From Vandiemenella viatica (Eukaryota > Arthropoda > Insecta > Orthoptera > Morabidae): a DNA stretch of 64,000 bases. Of this stretch, positions 25,396-43,041 are shown piece after piece; positions within the stretch are counted from its first letter, which is position 1, and the number at the start of each line of letters is the position of its first letter. The DNA lies in NCBI GenBank assembly GCA_031002005.1, contig JARYHS010013631.1:62245832-62309831 (forward strand), given 5' to 3'. The notes under the pieces are model-generated. The model saw nothing but the letters and a program-made list of their open reading frames with translations. It was not told the origin of the DNA and searched no databases. The translations under genes were made by a program, and so were the position numbers.

Positions 25396-26373
25396 GTGAA
25401 GAACAGGGAAGTGTATCCCAAATGCTGTTTCAGGTTTTCGCCAATAGGAATCAATCTTTTTGAACTACAGCGAATTATTTCTACCCGAATATTTTGCAGG
25501 CAGCACGTTTCCAAGCTGTAGACTCCTAATAGATTCTTATATATATAAAAAACACACGGACCATTAGTATACTGCTAAACATGCGAAAAAAATACGTTAA
25601 TGCTAGGGATGTTACAATGAGATTTAAAAATTAGGCAATACACCAGTAAAAGAAAATTTAAATTTGCAGTGAAGTAGCAAGGAGTGCTTTAATAAGGCCG
25701 GATGGACGGTGCGATTAAACCGGAGAGAAGTGGCTCATTGCTGTAAAGCGGCCACTACCGGTTTGTCCCCCTTTATTTAGCTGGGGGAGAGCCGCGACCG
25801 GCGCAAACCGCTCCACTACACAGGCTCGCCGCCAACCAGCTCATACAAAACGAGCGACAAGTTTACTGATCGGATGGGCATAAAGAAAGAAGCTGGTTGG
25901 AAACCCTGAATCACACGAGAAATTGAGTTAATGGAGCAGAGAAGGTGCAAAGATGTGCATGAATCAGGAAGACACACATATTTTACAGAACCAAATAAAC
26001 TGGAAATGCAAGAAAGCCAATGAAAAATGGCCAAGTGCAAAGAGGCAGAGAAGGAAATGGTTATAGGTAAAGTAGATGTCGATTATAAGAGGTTCAAACA
26101 ATTTTCGAGAAATAAAAGATCTATAAATACTTACAGCACATCTTCTGACCATGGGATGAAACCGAGAGAAACTGAATGATGGGGATGGCATGACAAATGT
26201 TTTAAACACACAATATGACAGAACTTTGAACTCAAGTAAGGAAGTAGAAATTAAGGTTCATATAGAAATACTTATTTCTAGGCAAAACCATATTGTCTGC
26301 CATATTGTGTGTAAAACTATTTTTCTGACATGATAAATAGTCTAGTTTGATTTCAAATTAATGATTTTTTCAT
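25396..26373. other. Non-coding stretch with a GC-rich block
   Basis: The segment 25690-25815 is GC-rich, with inverted CGGCCACTACCGG and GCCGCGACCGG motifs, and may be a decayed foldback element without definable ends. The rest shows nothing recognisable. Confidence 0.4.
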
Positions 26374-26590
26374 TTATGGCTTTACCGTCGATGTCAAAGT
26401 CATTAGAGGCAGGATGGGACTGGGGACAAGAAACAGGAATTTGGCCATGGCCTTTTGAAGGAAGCATCCTGGCATTTGCCTGGAGTGATTTGGGGAAATC
26501 ATGGAAAACCCAAATCTGGATGCTCTGACGTGGATTCAAACCGGCGTCCTCCAGAAAGTTAATCGTTCACCCACCACACTCGGTCAAATT
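26374..26590 (-). mobile_element. Second SINE family, best-preserved copy
   Basis: On the plus strand this reads GGCTTTACCGTCGATGTCAA, CATTAGAGGC, TGGCCATGGCCTTTTGAAGG, GCATTTGCCTGGAGTGATTT and GGATTCAAACCGG, then a head ending CACCCACCACACTCGG. Read on the minus strand it is a tRNA-like head followed by a conserved body. It is the clearest member of the family here and useful as a reference for the other copies. Confidence 0.75.
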
Positions 26591-29084
26591 AATGAATTAA
26601 AACTACGAATTCAGAAGTGTAAACAAAATATGCTTCCAAACTTCAGCAATAAAAAGGGTAAGTGGCTGAGGAAGAATTTCTCTATCAGTTTCTTCTGGTG
26701 TGGAGGCAATGTATGTTTAGAATTATTGCATTGCACTAACAGCACCCCGAACCACATGGCTATCTGACCGCTTCCTGCTATATATTAATCATGTAGAATT
26801 TTATAATTTTTAAATTTCAGTTCTCATAAACTAATGCCCACCATACCAAATGCAGTTAGGATGAAACAACAGAATTGTTATACAGTACTATATATTTTGG
26901 TGTTGCAAATTTCTGGCCCGGTGTGCATGTGATTTCTCAGGCAGAGGGATTATACAAAAGAAGGCTATATCTTCTGTGATTTCTATAGAACATTTTTTTT
27001 CTTTCGAGTTATGCCCTCACCTTGGTTGCACACAAGATCTGAAGTAAATGGCTGTGTTCCACCAAAAAGGAAAGCTTTTAGAGAATTTGGTCGAAGAGAG
27101 TAAGAGAAAGAATGCAGATAATTATAGAATTTTTACAGTAAACATCCACTAACATTAATGTTGTTCTTTATATGATCGTCCAATATTGTACCAAGACTTT
27201 TTGCCAGGTGACGTGATTAGAGATGACTTTGAACAGATCTGTATAATTATGGACAAGCGGTGGGTGAGAGAAGGAGTCGTAGTGTTTAACTCCAGCCAGA
27301 ACGGAAGGAACTGAAGGTAACAAGTAACTCCCAATTATTATCTAGGCCACCGATAAACGTCGCTGGCTGATGTGTGTGTCACACTGCAAGACTGACAATG
27401 CTGTGGGTGGCTGCTTAATTGGAATGGACACACCATTTCTCAGTCCCTATCTTCACCAGCTATACGACATAAAAAATGCATTCACAGCATTAGAACTACG
27501 TACCCAATTAAAATGTCCCGAGAAAGAAACTAAATGTTACGTAATTCACAAAACTTATTTGACTGTCTGAATTTTATTCATATAACTCAGATTTTTAATA
27601 AATATTGTTTGAGCTGTGCAGTGTAGACCAGTGATTGAATTTTCATGTACTTCAATTATTATTCAATTAATCCGCACCATTGTAAAGTTCTTGTTCTCGC
27701 GTAATAAAATTTATCACAAAATTGGGATATTCAACATCTATCTTGTCTGTTTTTTGAACCCAAGACCCTGAAGACCTCACCTGTGATTATTTGTAAAACC
27801 TTACGAAATGGGATGCACTAATCCTACTTTTCAGATTTTTAGCTTTAAAAACAATCTGTTACCACCAAAAATCTCTATTCCTCTGGTTTCAACATCTAGA
27901 AAAACAATACTTACCCATTTCCCGTTCCTCAAATTGATGCAACAACACTGTAATAATGAAAATTTAATGTTCAGTAGAAAACTTACCTGGAGTTAGATGG
28001 CAATGAGAATGTGGAAACCACAATATTGCACTACTTGAGAAATGTATTACCAAGAAAACTTAGCATTTTATTTGTTGAACGATTTAAACACAAAAAAGAT
28101 AAATGTTAAATTTTTCACATAGAATTAAAAAGATAATTTACAACAAATATTATGGTATAGAAATATTATAAATCACCAGTTTTTTTAAACTTTTGTAGCT
28201 TATTTCACTTTGTTTATATAAGAACAAGAGAAATAGAGAATGCTAATGCAGTGTTAGCTCAGTTATAAATTGAAGCAAAAAAAAAAAAAATGATAAGGAA
28301 CACTTACCACCTTTTGCAGGTCACGTGTGAAAAATAGTTAATGTACCAAGGAAGGTTAAAGGGAGACACTTTAATTAGAATCTTCAAAATTAAAGAAAAT
28401 GAAATTATTAATTAGTTTTAATTGAAAAAATATACTGCAGTCAAAGCTCTTTATTCACAGTTTCATTATTTTTCCCCACCAGGACTCGTGGATAAAATAA
28501 TTATGACAACTTACTTTTATCACAGTTGAAAATTACAATATTTGCAGACCTCAAACTAACGTTATTGTAATTTTAACAACTCCATACCTAAGTATTTGCT
28601 AGCTATCAAAAGGCAATAGCAAACCCCTTGACCTACTGCCACTTTAATGTGTTTGAAACATTTGTTCTGTAACATGAAATAATATTAAAGAAAAAAAAAC
28701 AGGCAATGCCTTTAAAAAATAAAAAAATTACAAAAAATTTTAAAATTAATTTTGTTCCTTGCTTAGAAGAAAATTAAATGATCAATATTTTACATTACTA
28801 CTATTGAAATTCTTACATTAAGCAGTTATTTTTGGAGTTGGTGCCATCTATCACAACACGAGGTACTGCACTTCATTTGCCCTTTGATGTGACACCAGGA
28901 GTATGAACGAAAACCCCTGATTTTACAGCATATAATGAGACGGCTATTGTTTCTGCGGGAGACAGTTCAGGGAAACAAATTGGACGGTATTTTAATCAAT
29001 GGCTTGGCCTCTGTGGTTGAGGCATATTCCTAGTGCTACATTGTCAGTTGATAGGCTGCACAGATTATGACACTAGTGATGAAG
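26591..29084. other. Non-coding AT-rich stretch, nothing recognised
   Basis: Several splice-donor-like CTTACC motifs occur on the plus strand (minus-strand donors), but no open frame between them resembles OGT or any other protein. It is probably intron. Confidence 0.45.
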
Positions 29085-29310
29085 TATTTAGAAGAGTTTC
29101 TGAGGAACTAAGATTCTAGAAGGACTTACAGAAAAGAAGACACACGATGATTGGCCATATTTTGCATCACAATTGTTTGCTTAAGGTCATTATTGAAGGA
29201 AAGATAGAAGGGAAAAAAAATCGCAGAGGAATATTAACCTATATGAAATTATGAATGACATGAAACACAGCAGTTATGTAGAATTAAACAGGAATGCAGA
29301 GGCAGCATAC
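29085..29310 (+). pseudogene. C-terminal fragment of a LINE reverse transcriptase ORF
   Basis: One frame reads RHTMIGHILHHNCLLKVIIE followed by GKIEGKKNRRGILTYMK and a stop. This resembles the region after the RT domain in RTE- and related-clade LINEs, where a (W/L)-GH-(L/I)-R and an EGK--GKR-RGR motif are common. Further on, another frame gives SYVELNRNAEAA, which resembles the next conserved piece. Frameshifts and stops make it a relic. It lies just upstream of the Helitron-like element at 29403. Confidence 0.6.
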
Positions 29311-29402
29311 ATGGAGAACTGCTACAAACTAATCTTCGGATTGATAACTAAAAGAAGGTTAAGGCTGCATCAAGTGGTAAACACTTTACAGTTAATATAA
29401 TA

Positions 29403-31622
29403 CTAGCTGGTATCCACGACTTCGTTTGTGATTGTAAAGAATTCATATTGACAGCTATAGACATCCTACCACCATAGTGCACGATGAGACACTCCATACT
29501 ATTACCACACACAAATACCAGTCTTCTGCGCTGTGTAGTTCCGGCAGCAAAGTAAAATTTACGGATACACACAAGTCTTTGGATGAAATACGAATATATT
29601 CATGATCGACCAATTTCAAACACCATATCTCACACACTCCCACAGTTACCGAATTTCGGCCAACGTTGTGATCGATGGGAGACTCTCTGTTACTACCACA
29701 CAAACGCCAGTGATCTGCGATTGATAGTTTTCTCTTAAAAGTGATACACTGTGACACATGCGTCTTTGGCAGAAATATGAAATTACCGCAGGTCGACCAT
29801 TTTCATCCCCCATATCTTCCACACCCCCATAGCTACAGACATCTAACAACCATAGTGCACGACAACAGACACGATTCTACTATCACACATAAACACCAAT
29901 GCTCTATGCTATGTAGTCGTGGCAGAAAAGTGAAATCTGCGGAGACACATGCCTTTAGTCGAAATACGAAAATATCCTTGGTCAGCCACTTACAACCACC
30001 ATATCTCCCACACAACCACAGTTTCTGAAATTCGGCCGCTGTTGTGATCGAAAGGCGACTCTGTGCTACTACTACACACAAACGCCAGTTATCTGCGATC
30101 TATAGTTTTCGCTGAAAAGTGATACACCATGACACTTTTGTCTTTGGCAGAAGTATGAAATTGCCGCAGGTCGACCACTTTCAACCCCCATATCTCCCAC
30201 ACCCCCATACCTACCGACATCTAACAACCATAGTGCACTACATGAGATACGATTCTACTACCAAACACAAACACCAATGCTCTATGCTATGTAGTTGTGG
30301 CAGAAAAGTGACAATTGAGGAGACAGTCGAAATACGAAAATATCCTTGGTCGGCCACTTACAACCACCATATCTACCACAGTTTCTGAAATTCGGCCGCT
30401 GTTGTGATCGAAAGGTGACTCTGTGCTACTACTACACACAAACACCAGTTATCTGTGATCTATAGTTTTCGCTGAAACTTGATACACCATGACACTTTTG
30501 TCTTTGGCAGAAGTATGAAATTGCCACAGGTCGATCACTTTCAACCCCCATATCTCCCACACCCTCATAGCTACCGACATCTAACAACCATAGTGCACTA
30601 CATGAGATACGATTCTACTACCAAACACAAACACCAATGCTCTATGCTATGTAGTGGCAGAGAAGTGACATATGTGGAGACAGTCGAAATACGAAAATAT
30701 CCTTGGTCAGCCACTTACAACCACCATATCTACCACAGTTACTGAAATTCGGCCGCTGTTGTGATCAAAAGGTGACTCTGTGCTACTACTACACACAAAC
30801 GCCAGTTATCTGCGATCTATAGTTTTTGCTGAAAAGTGATACACCATGACACTTTTGTCTTTGGCAGAAGTATGAAATTGCCACAGGTCGATCACTTTCA
30901 ACCCCTATAACTCCCACACCCCCATAGCTACCGACATCTAACAACCATAGTGCACTACATGAGATACGATTCTACTACCAAACACAAACACCAATCTCTA
31001 TGCTATGTAGTTGTGGCAGAAAAGTGACAATTGCGGAGACAGTCGAAATACGAAAATATCCTTGGTCGGCCACTTACAACCACCATATCTACCACAGTAC
31101 CACAGTTTCTGAAATTCGGCCGCTGTTGTGATCGAAAAGTGACTCTGTGCTACTACTACACACAAACGCCAGTTATCTGCGATCTATAGTTTTTGCTGAA
31201 AAGTGATACACCATGACACTTTTGTCTTTGGCAGAAGTATGAAATTGCCACAGGTCGATCACTTTCAACCCCTATAACTCCCACACCCCCATAGCTACCG
31301 ACATCTAACAACCATAGTGCACGACAGGAAAGACGATTCTACCACATACAAACACCAAAGGTCTATGTTATGTAGTTGTGGCAGGAAAGAGAAGTATACG
31401 GAGATACGAATTTTTGGTCGAAATATGAAAACGCCCTGCACTGACCAACTTTAATCATTGTATCTCCCACATCCCCACAGCTATCGGCATTCGGCCAACG
31501 TTGTGCACGACAAGAAACTCCATGCTACTTCCACCCACAAACATCAGTGATCTGTGCTAGGTAGTGGTGGCTGAAAAGTGAAATATAGGTAAAAACACGT
31601 CTATTTTTATATATATATAAGA
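29403..31622 (-). mobile_element. Helitron-like element, family 2, with 180/360-bp array
   Basis: Read on the minus strand it begins A|TCTTATATATATATAAAAAT, a common insect Helitron 5' type, and ends with a weak hairpin (CACAAACGAAGTCGTGG), then ATACCAG-CTAG and T. The body is an array whose dimer unit recurs at about 29743, 30121, 30481, 30838 and 31205, a 357-378 bp period. Each dimer contains two related monomers of about 170-190 bp that share ACAAACRCCA, CCATATCT and GAAATAYGAAA segments. Outer monomers are more diverged than inner ones. No protein is encoded. A second copy is at 46165-48812. Confidence 0.72.
29743..31560 (-). repeat. Higher-order tandem array, 360-bp dimers of ~180-bp monomers
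   Basis: Five A-type monomers, each starting GATACACCATGACAC or a variant, alternate with B-type monomers starting GTGACAATTGCGGAGACAG or a variant. Adjacent dimers from 30121 to 31205 are nearly identical, differing by a few bases or short indels such as a CCACAGTA duplication near 31090, while A and B monomers within a dimer are quite diverged. This is the organisation of a higher-order satellite, here inside a transposable element. Confidence 0.8.
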
Positions 31623-32759
31623 TTTAGAGGTTAATGCATGGCTTCACTGAACTACCAAATTCTGTGTATCATCTGTACATTTCAGGTTCATTGAAACATG
31701 TTTCTTGCATTTATCTAGGTGAGCAGTATGATGATAATTTAAGTCTTATTGTCATTTTTTGTTTTTTTCTGCTTTGGCTGGCAACGACTTCAAAAGGAAC
31801 TAATGTAAAAAAATTCAATAATAGTAATGTAAAATATTGTCAATTTAGATTTGCTTCTAAGCAAGGTATAAAGTTATTTTATTTAAATATGGGGCAGCAG
31901 TTCTCATTTTCAGAATTTAAAATAAACGTGTGACAACGCTATGACATTGCACTCGTTTACCTCTTAAATAGCTTGCAGGTTGGTGAATTAATGAGGAGTC
32001 ATTAAGTGTGTGGTGATCTTTGCCAGGTGAGTTTTCTGACGATGCTGCTGTCTGCATTTTCCCCACCTTGAGACAACTTAACAAATAAAGAAAAAAAGGA
32101 CCGTAAAAAATACTAAGGTGTAGAGTGTGTGCACAATAAACACTGTTGACGAGTATCCTAAGGTGACAACTTATGATATGAAGCCACCATCCAATGTTAT
32201 TTCAAGTGATGTTAATAACTGTAAATGTGTCTTACCAAGTTAGGTGTAAAATCTTGATTTTTGCGGGGGCGTAATATTTCAGTATCTGATGGGCTTTTAA
32301 ATGGTGCAATGGGAATTGTAGAAAAATAAATAAAATGAATGGCCTGCTATCTGAAGAGATTAAATAGAAGAACGCTACTATACTGCTAGAATTTGACGAC
32401 TCGACAACTAGTCTTAAAAAATGATAGTTGTGTAGCAATGTCACCAGATATATAATAGGGATAAGGCAGCTTCTGAATTCATTCTTGATCTGTTCACAGA
32501 TCTAGAGCAGCTGGTTAATGAATCAACACAGTGTCATAACAATGACAAAAATACTTTAAATCTGTTACCAATAGGCCAGAATTATTCACTTACATTTCAA
32601 TGATCACAGGAAAAAGTAACACCGAACCAACAGATTTCGGAACGAAAGGTCATGTGGAATAAAACTGGCCCTATTTACACAGTGTAATAAAAATTACTGA
32701 TGCAGATTCGTGAGATGATGCATATTTTTTTTTTTTTTTTTTTTTTTTAAAACCTTCAA
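31623..32759. other. Non-coding stretch
   Basis: AT-rich, with no gene recognised. A 24-bp T run at 32725-32748 precedes the LINE fragment. Confidence 0.5.
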
Positions 32760-33560
32760 CTGTGCTACACAACAGTCTTTTAGCAACGATTTGAGTATAC
32801 GGTACATCAGATCAGCTTTGTGACTGGATAAAGAGTTTTCTAACTGGTAGGACACAGTATGTTATCACTGATGGAGAAGTCTTCTGATCTAGATGTTACA
32901 TCAGATGTCCCTTAAGGAAGTGTAACAATATCACTTACCTTTATTAATTTCTATAAACTATCTTGGAGACAGCGTGAATGGCAGTTTGAGATTGATCACA
33001 GATGATGCGGTCCTCAATAGGGAAGCAAGGAATTCGGCCGATTGTTTTGAAATTCATCGTGATCTGGATTTTATTTTGGTATGGTGCTATGGATGGCAAT
33101 CATAAGTCGAATCTCAAAAAACTTTAATGCACATAGTGGATATAGCTTACCAAATTCTAGTGCGTCCAAATCTGGACTACTATTGTACTGTTTGGGATCC
33201 CTTACGTAGGGTGCTGACTGACAGTATAGGTAAGTACATAGAAGACTTGCCCGTTTCATGACTGTCACAGTCTTTATGAAAGAGTCAAAGAATTCATTCG
33301 TAGATTGTGCAGAGATACTTTTGTAAACAAGTGACGTAGGTTTTGTTTGATTTATTCGTAAACAAGAGCGCACCCACTTTCATATAAGAGTGTGATGAAA
33401 TAAGTCTTCCACCAACCCATTTGTCCCACACTGACAGGAGTGATAAGATTAGAAAAATAGGATGCTGCACTTATGCTTATATGAAATCTTTCTTCATGAT
33501 TGCAACGCACAGAGCAGAATTTAGATTTGGTGCGAAGCACCATATGCCACCCACAATTTT
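32760..33560 (+). pseudogene. LINE reverse transcriptase fragment (CR1/Jockey-like)
   Basis: Across several frames one can read LCDWIKSFLTGRTQYVI, then a VP-GSV segment matching RT motif B (VPQGSVLGPLLF in intact elements), a decayed FADD region near 33000, and finally LVRPNLDYYCTVWDPLRRV, the conserved post-RT motif of CR1/Jockey-type LINEs. Many stops and frameshifts are present. The last part of the 33421-33663 frame (THRAEFRFGAKHHM) is not typical of the family, so the 3' boundary is uncertain. Confidence 0.65.
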
Positions 33561-35560
33561 GAGAATTGCAGAATATATATATAAATGCAGAACAACACCA
33601 GTGAAAAGGAATTATGAAAATGTAGAGCCCAGTATGCTACTGCTAATATCAGCTGGGTTGTAACTGAAGATAAATTACAGGGCACAATTCTCGATAAGGC
33701 AGTGATTGATTATTGCAAAATAAATCTTGGAAAAGGATTTTTGTGGTACTCAGTTGTGTAAAAACTTTATAAGGCTTTGTCTGATTTGATGGCAAAGAAA
33801 TTATTAAATAGTCCACACGATAAAGCTATCAAAGAAATTACGAAGTTGGGTTATCCATCCATAACTGACTGAAGAGGACAGAAGGCCAGTAGCAAGGTGG
33901 CAATGGCGGCGAAGACGTGGCGTGAGGTGTGAAGGGCTATTTTGATCTGATCTTTAGCAAAATACAGTCAAACTGAGACCCAATTCCAAGTAGGCTAAAT
34001 ATTAGTACGAAACCACTAGAACATAGATACCAAAATCCTGAGGTTACACAATTTTTTTAATGAACTCAAATTTATAATGGACAATTTTTAAAGTATAAAG
34101 GTATACCCCATCCAATGTTTGACTTATTACCGCAATTTGATCATTCGTCAGAAACCAGTATCTGAGTGAATAGCACATGTCACCTACATAAGCTCCTTAT
34201 TTTGTTTGCAAATTTATTATATTGATTAAAAACAAAAAGTTAGTTCCCACTATGAAAAAGAGCAGTTTTGCCACTTAATGTCAAAATAGAAGTTCTTGGC
34301 TGTCTATGCCTTGGTGAGTTATTTCAATATCAACGAATAATTTATATGATCACTTAAGAAATCAGAAGACAAAATCAACAATTCTGTGGCTTCAAACCGA
34401 CTACCAGCAAAAACTTTGTGATCCGGCAATTGGCTATTTGATTATTTTTTGAAAATGGTTTTAAATAGTTTATTGATACACGTTATTTACTGGGTACTAT
34501 TTATTTTTTGACAAAAGTGCTTATTTTACGTAAAATTCAACGTTAAAATTTAGATTATTCGAAAGCCCGCCAAAAAGCTCTTTAGCTGCCTGACGCGGGC
34601 CAACGACACTCGTGTCGTAACCTGCCAGCAGGCGCTCACTCTACGCAAGTAATGTTTGGTTTGTTTCTACGAATTTTTGTATAAATTGTCGGAAATGAGG
34701 ATTTATACATCAATTTACAACCACAACAATATAAACTCTCCAAATAAACATAAGTGTTACAGCATTATCTGAAATAGGAAAATAAGTCACTGCAACTTGC
34801 TCATAGAAACCCAGGCGACATTGCGACTAAGTCGCATATCATTTACTGTAAATATAATTTGCACCATAATTTCTTTGAGATAATGTAGTACGCTGTTTAA
34901 GGCGAGTTTCAGTAAAGTTAGATCCTCGCTTTGGAATACATTCTGTTATTTGTGAGCGTTTTCTTTAGATACTGGTTGCTGTTGGTAATGCCGCATATTC
35001 TTTTTCTAAAATCAACCAAAACATTAATTTTTTTCTGAATGTTTCACAAATTTTTGGATAGCAAGAGTATTAGAAACAACTGAATCAAAACAAAAAAAGA
35101 CTTTAAAACTAAAACTGGATGTTACTTGCTCACCGATAAAAAGTTAAAAAAAACTGAAAATTACTTGCGCATTTAAAGTAAATACCGCTTAAATAAATGC
35201 ATTTATGTCAGAAAGGCAACATACAGTTGTATCGTCACGTAAAAATTCCAACAAAAAGTATTCAAAGCATTTTGGAATTGTTGCGAGATTAGCGTGCAAT
35301 GTTATTGTTAAAATAAATCCTATTATTCACCACCGAGTACTTGGGTTTTGTTGCAATGATGATGTATCTCTGGTATGTTTCAAAATTAAAAGCAGGAGGT
35401 TATCTTTTTATAAAAGCTTTTTTGTATGACAGCAATATATGTTTCAAACATTTGCATGACATTTTATGACTACTTCTAATAAAAACATGATTCTGTAAAG
35501 CAACAAACGGCAAACAGAAATGAAAAAATGTACACACGAAAAAAATATTATCTTAATCAA
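33561..35560. other. Non-coding stretch, nothing recognised
   Basis: Only short frames. A GC-rich patch at 34560-34660 is unassigned. Confidence 0.45.
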
Positions 35561-35564
35561 GGTT

Positions 35565-35640
35565 CGAATATAGGATCTTCAAATTCCTATACCACTCTTT
35601 AACCAGGCAGCTACCTGGACATCATGGCATCGTTACTTAT
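35565..35640 (-). mobile_element. tRNA-like SINE head, degraded
   Basis: On the minus strand this reads GGTAGCTGCCTGGTTAAAGA (A-box-like), then AGATCCTATATTCGAACC (B-box-like). The stems do not complete a tRNA and no TSD was found, so a SINE head is more likely than a tRNA gene. It belongs to neither of the two SINE families above as far as I can tell. Confidence 0.45.
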
Positions 35641-36897
35641 CTTCTAGTTAATAGTGAACACTTAAACATCACAGTTTCTACGTGCGGTGAAGTGAACGTG
35701 GTCGGTAAATAAACACACAATAAATTCAGTTTCGTTGGAAAAAACTATTTATCTATAATTATTTATCTGCAGCTAAGAAATATTGTTCATAACATCCTTA
35801 AACTGTTGTGCTTACCTTATACTACACTTGCATTTTTCTCGTAAATATCTCCTAAAACAACTAAATTTAAAATTTTAGTCATTCTTATAAAGGATTTGTG
35901 TTAATCTCCAACTTCCAGTTTAAATATAAATGATTCTCGAATTGAAGTTATTACATTCTCAAGCTCGGTAGAATAAAAGTCGGTGGTAATTTCTATAGCA
36001 AGTCTGACAGATAAATTTCGGTATTTTTCCACTGTAGGCTTCTACAAATTGTTCTTCATTTTATATTCAACAGAAAATCTCATTAGTAACAAGAGATAAC
36101 CAGTAACATATAGTTGAAAACTTGGATAGTGGGAAACACTCCATACACAGCCGTAGCGCCTGCCGGCAGGTGATGTCACTAAAGCAATCTCCAATCCCAG
36201 AGCGTTTTCGGTCACGTGACAAGAGGCAAGAAAAATATAATTTTAATTTCGCTTTAATTAAAAACAATTAATCTTTCTTTTCAAATTTAACAAAAATAGC
36301 TTCCTTAAGCATTAATCTACGCGAATGACTACAATTTGAAATATATTTTGAATACTGTCAAATAGCCTATTGTTACAAGTTACAATAACCACATGAATCG
36401 AAGACCGCAATAAGATGAATGGTGCTCTTATTTGCCAGACAGCTAAAATTCTTTGTACACAAGACCTACAGAGAACATTTGGATAGTGTGTTTCAAATAT
36501 GAGATGGTTGGTTTAATAAGTTCAAAATGAAACACGCTCTACAAAATGAAAATTGTTTTGTAAACTTTGAACATTGCTCCTATAATCCAATATAAATTAC
36601 CAGTTTGTATAGAGTTTCTGCATTTGAGGCATATTTACAGAACATTTCTGCCGTGAATAAGGAACTTTGACTGTATTATATAAGTATCATTAGTTCATAT
36701 CACTGCTGATCTTTTTAAAAATAATTAGATCTTGACTGGCCAGTAAAATAATAAAAACTCAAGAATTTTAAGCCCATAAAAGCTTTTAAAACTAATTCTA
36801 CATGCTTTCTGGAATCAATAAATGATACAAGCTACAGGGTATAGAGTATCTTAGACTAATAAGTGATCACTAGGGTTTAGATCATTATGACCAAAAA
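35641..36897. other. Non-coding stretch
   Basis: The only structure noted is a perfect 12-bp palindrome, CCTGCCGGCAGG, near 36160 in a locally GC-rich patch. Nothing else is recognisable. Confidence 0.45.
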
Positions 36898-38425
36898 GAT
36901 AGAAATATGCATGCAAATATGACCTTAAAAACGGGTAAATATAACCAAAAATTTACAAAATATGACCAAACATTTGATTTACTACACATCAAATCATGCT
37001 CAATTACACATTATTTTATCCAGTTGTGTTGCTTTCATATAGACAGCATAATTTGCTCCCGAGCACTTACTGCACCACTGGGAAATTAAATTTTAAATTG
37101 TTTTGTTGAAATCGCACCATAATTTACAGAAAACAACTCTTACGTCTGGACTAAAATAGTCCTATCCAAATTCCTTTATTAACTCCATAACTTCACAGTT
37201 TTAGAAAATTTTGATTTCGGCTTGGTGCTACTCTTGATCCACTGCAGATTTAATGACGAGAAGATTATTTTGAAAAGGATTGGCAGTAATTAGACTGTAG
37301 CAAAACCAGAGGTTTTACTTGTGAAATTTATACATTTGTTTGGGTTGGGATCGAGGACAAGTGAGCGAGCAAAATTAAGCAACGTTACGAGAGCCAAAAC
37401 CTGCAAGTAGAGCACGCGTCAGTGATTCGGCAATTGTCCGGCACCGAAATGAAAACACAAGCTGGCATTATGACTGCATGCAGTTCGATGTCAGGGTTTG
37501 CCCTCTCCAGAGTGGAGTGGGGGATATCATAGTAAAACCTTCAGCACAGCTAGGTCTGTCTGACATCATCACATTGTATTAAGCAGCACCAAAGCAGCCG
37601 GGAGTCGACGAAAAGCTACAGGGCTCCAGCCTCGGAACGGAGCCATTGCAGCCAAAGAGATGTTCTACAGCAAACCAGAAGGTAGGTCCTACTGAGAAGG
37701 AGTTGGACATGGGAATGGGTTAGTTAGGCAAAAGTTCAATGTATTGGAATAATACTGTCATGTTTAGGTTAGAGGTACAAGCTCGCTCTCTCTGTCCTAG
37801 TTCCCATAATGTTAGTGGTGGTTAGCAAGGCACAACTGCACCAATTTCATCAGTTCCGACAGTAATAATAAACGTGATGAAAATAAACATGTAAATATTC
37901 AGCAATGATTAGCCCCAATTTTCCGAGTAACAATCCTATCACAAGACTAGTATCTGAACAATCGTCGATTTCTATGTAGACGCTTATCCACGAACCCCGT
38001 ATGGCAATCTGTCCTTTTATCATCACTCGGCTGGACAGAGTGACTTCGGGGTCACCCCGAAGGGTGACAGCCGGGTCACTACAAGACACTGACTGACATG
38101 GACTGGCACAGGCATGCAGCTGCAGCATTGTTGAGATAAAAGTCGGGTGAAACATTAACGTTTAGAGAGTTACAATAATGTATAACTAATTCTTGACTGG
38201 TGAATTCCGACCAATTCAGTGACAATTAGTTTTTTTTCCCCTCCATTGTATAACTGGAGTGCAGTTCTGTGAACAACTATCTTAATTTACTTATGACTCG
38301 TATTCTTAGTACTATTAAAAAATTATTAATTTTTCCTAAAAATATGACAACATGACCATAAATATTAATTGTAGCATGACCAAACTGGGAAAATGGTCTG
38401 AATATGCATTTATATGCTACATAAA
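36898..38425. mobile_element. Possible DNA element with ATGCAT/ATGACC ends
   Basis: The left part begins ATGCATGCAAATATGACC and has several ATATGACC motifs. The right part, read inward, contains ATGCATATTCAGACC. Between them, 37330-38150 is noticeably GC-richer and contains CGGGGTCACCCCGAAGGGTGAC, a nested palindrome. The arrangement suggests a single insertion of about 1.5 kb, but TIRs are imperfect and I could not define a TSD. The class is unknown. Confidence 0.3.
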
Positions 38426-38768
38426 ATACATTTAAATAGAATCAGAAATGTTTAATCAGTGCTTCAATTCAGCAGTTACAGCTCAAAAAGAATGCAGGGG
38501 GAAAATGATTTGTCATATAGATCTGAATCCTACTGATCACCATAAATGGATTTCAATTATTTCGTAAGTGGCAGCATTTATTCCACCATTACATCATGCA
38601 GGAGTATGTTTAATGCTATTTTAATTTTTTTTTAAATTGTTGCAAGTATTGACTATTATGTTATTAAAAATAAAATTTCCTCCAATTTTGAAGAATCTGA
38701 TAAATTTGACAATATTTGTGAATATAATGCTATTGTTTCTTTCTGAGAGATAAATTAACTATAAATTA

Positions 38769-43033
<4,265 letters not shown>

Positions 43034-43041
43034 AATACTGC

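Noticed and set aside
29455..30745. Several 80-100 codon frames in the 29.4-31.6 kb region as genes
   Set aside because: They recur with each 360-bp unit and follow the repeat, not coding constraint.
29403..31622. CRISPR array
   Set aside because: Units are about 180/360 bp with no short constant repeats or unique spacers, and the context is eukaryotic.
29603..31622. RTE-type LINE 3' end with (TA)n tail
   Set aside because: The AT-rich TATATATATAAGATTT end is better explained as the reverse complement of a Helitron 5' end, since the other end has CTAG next to T, a hairpin and no TSD.
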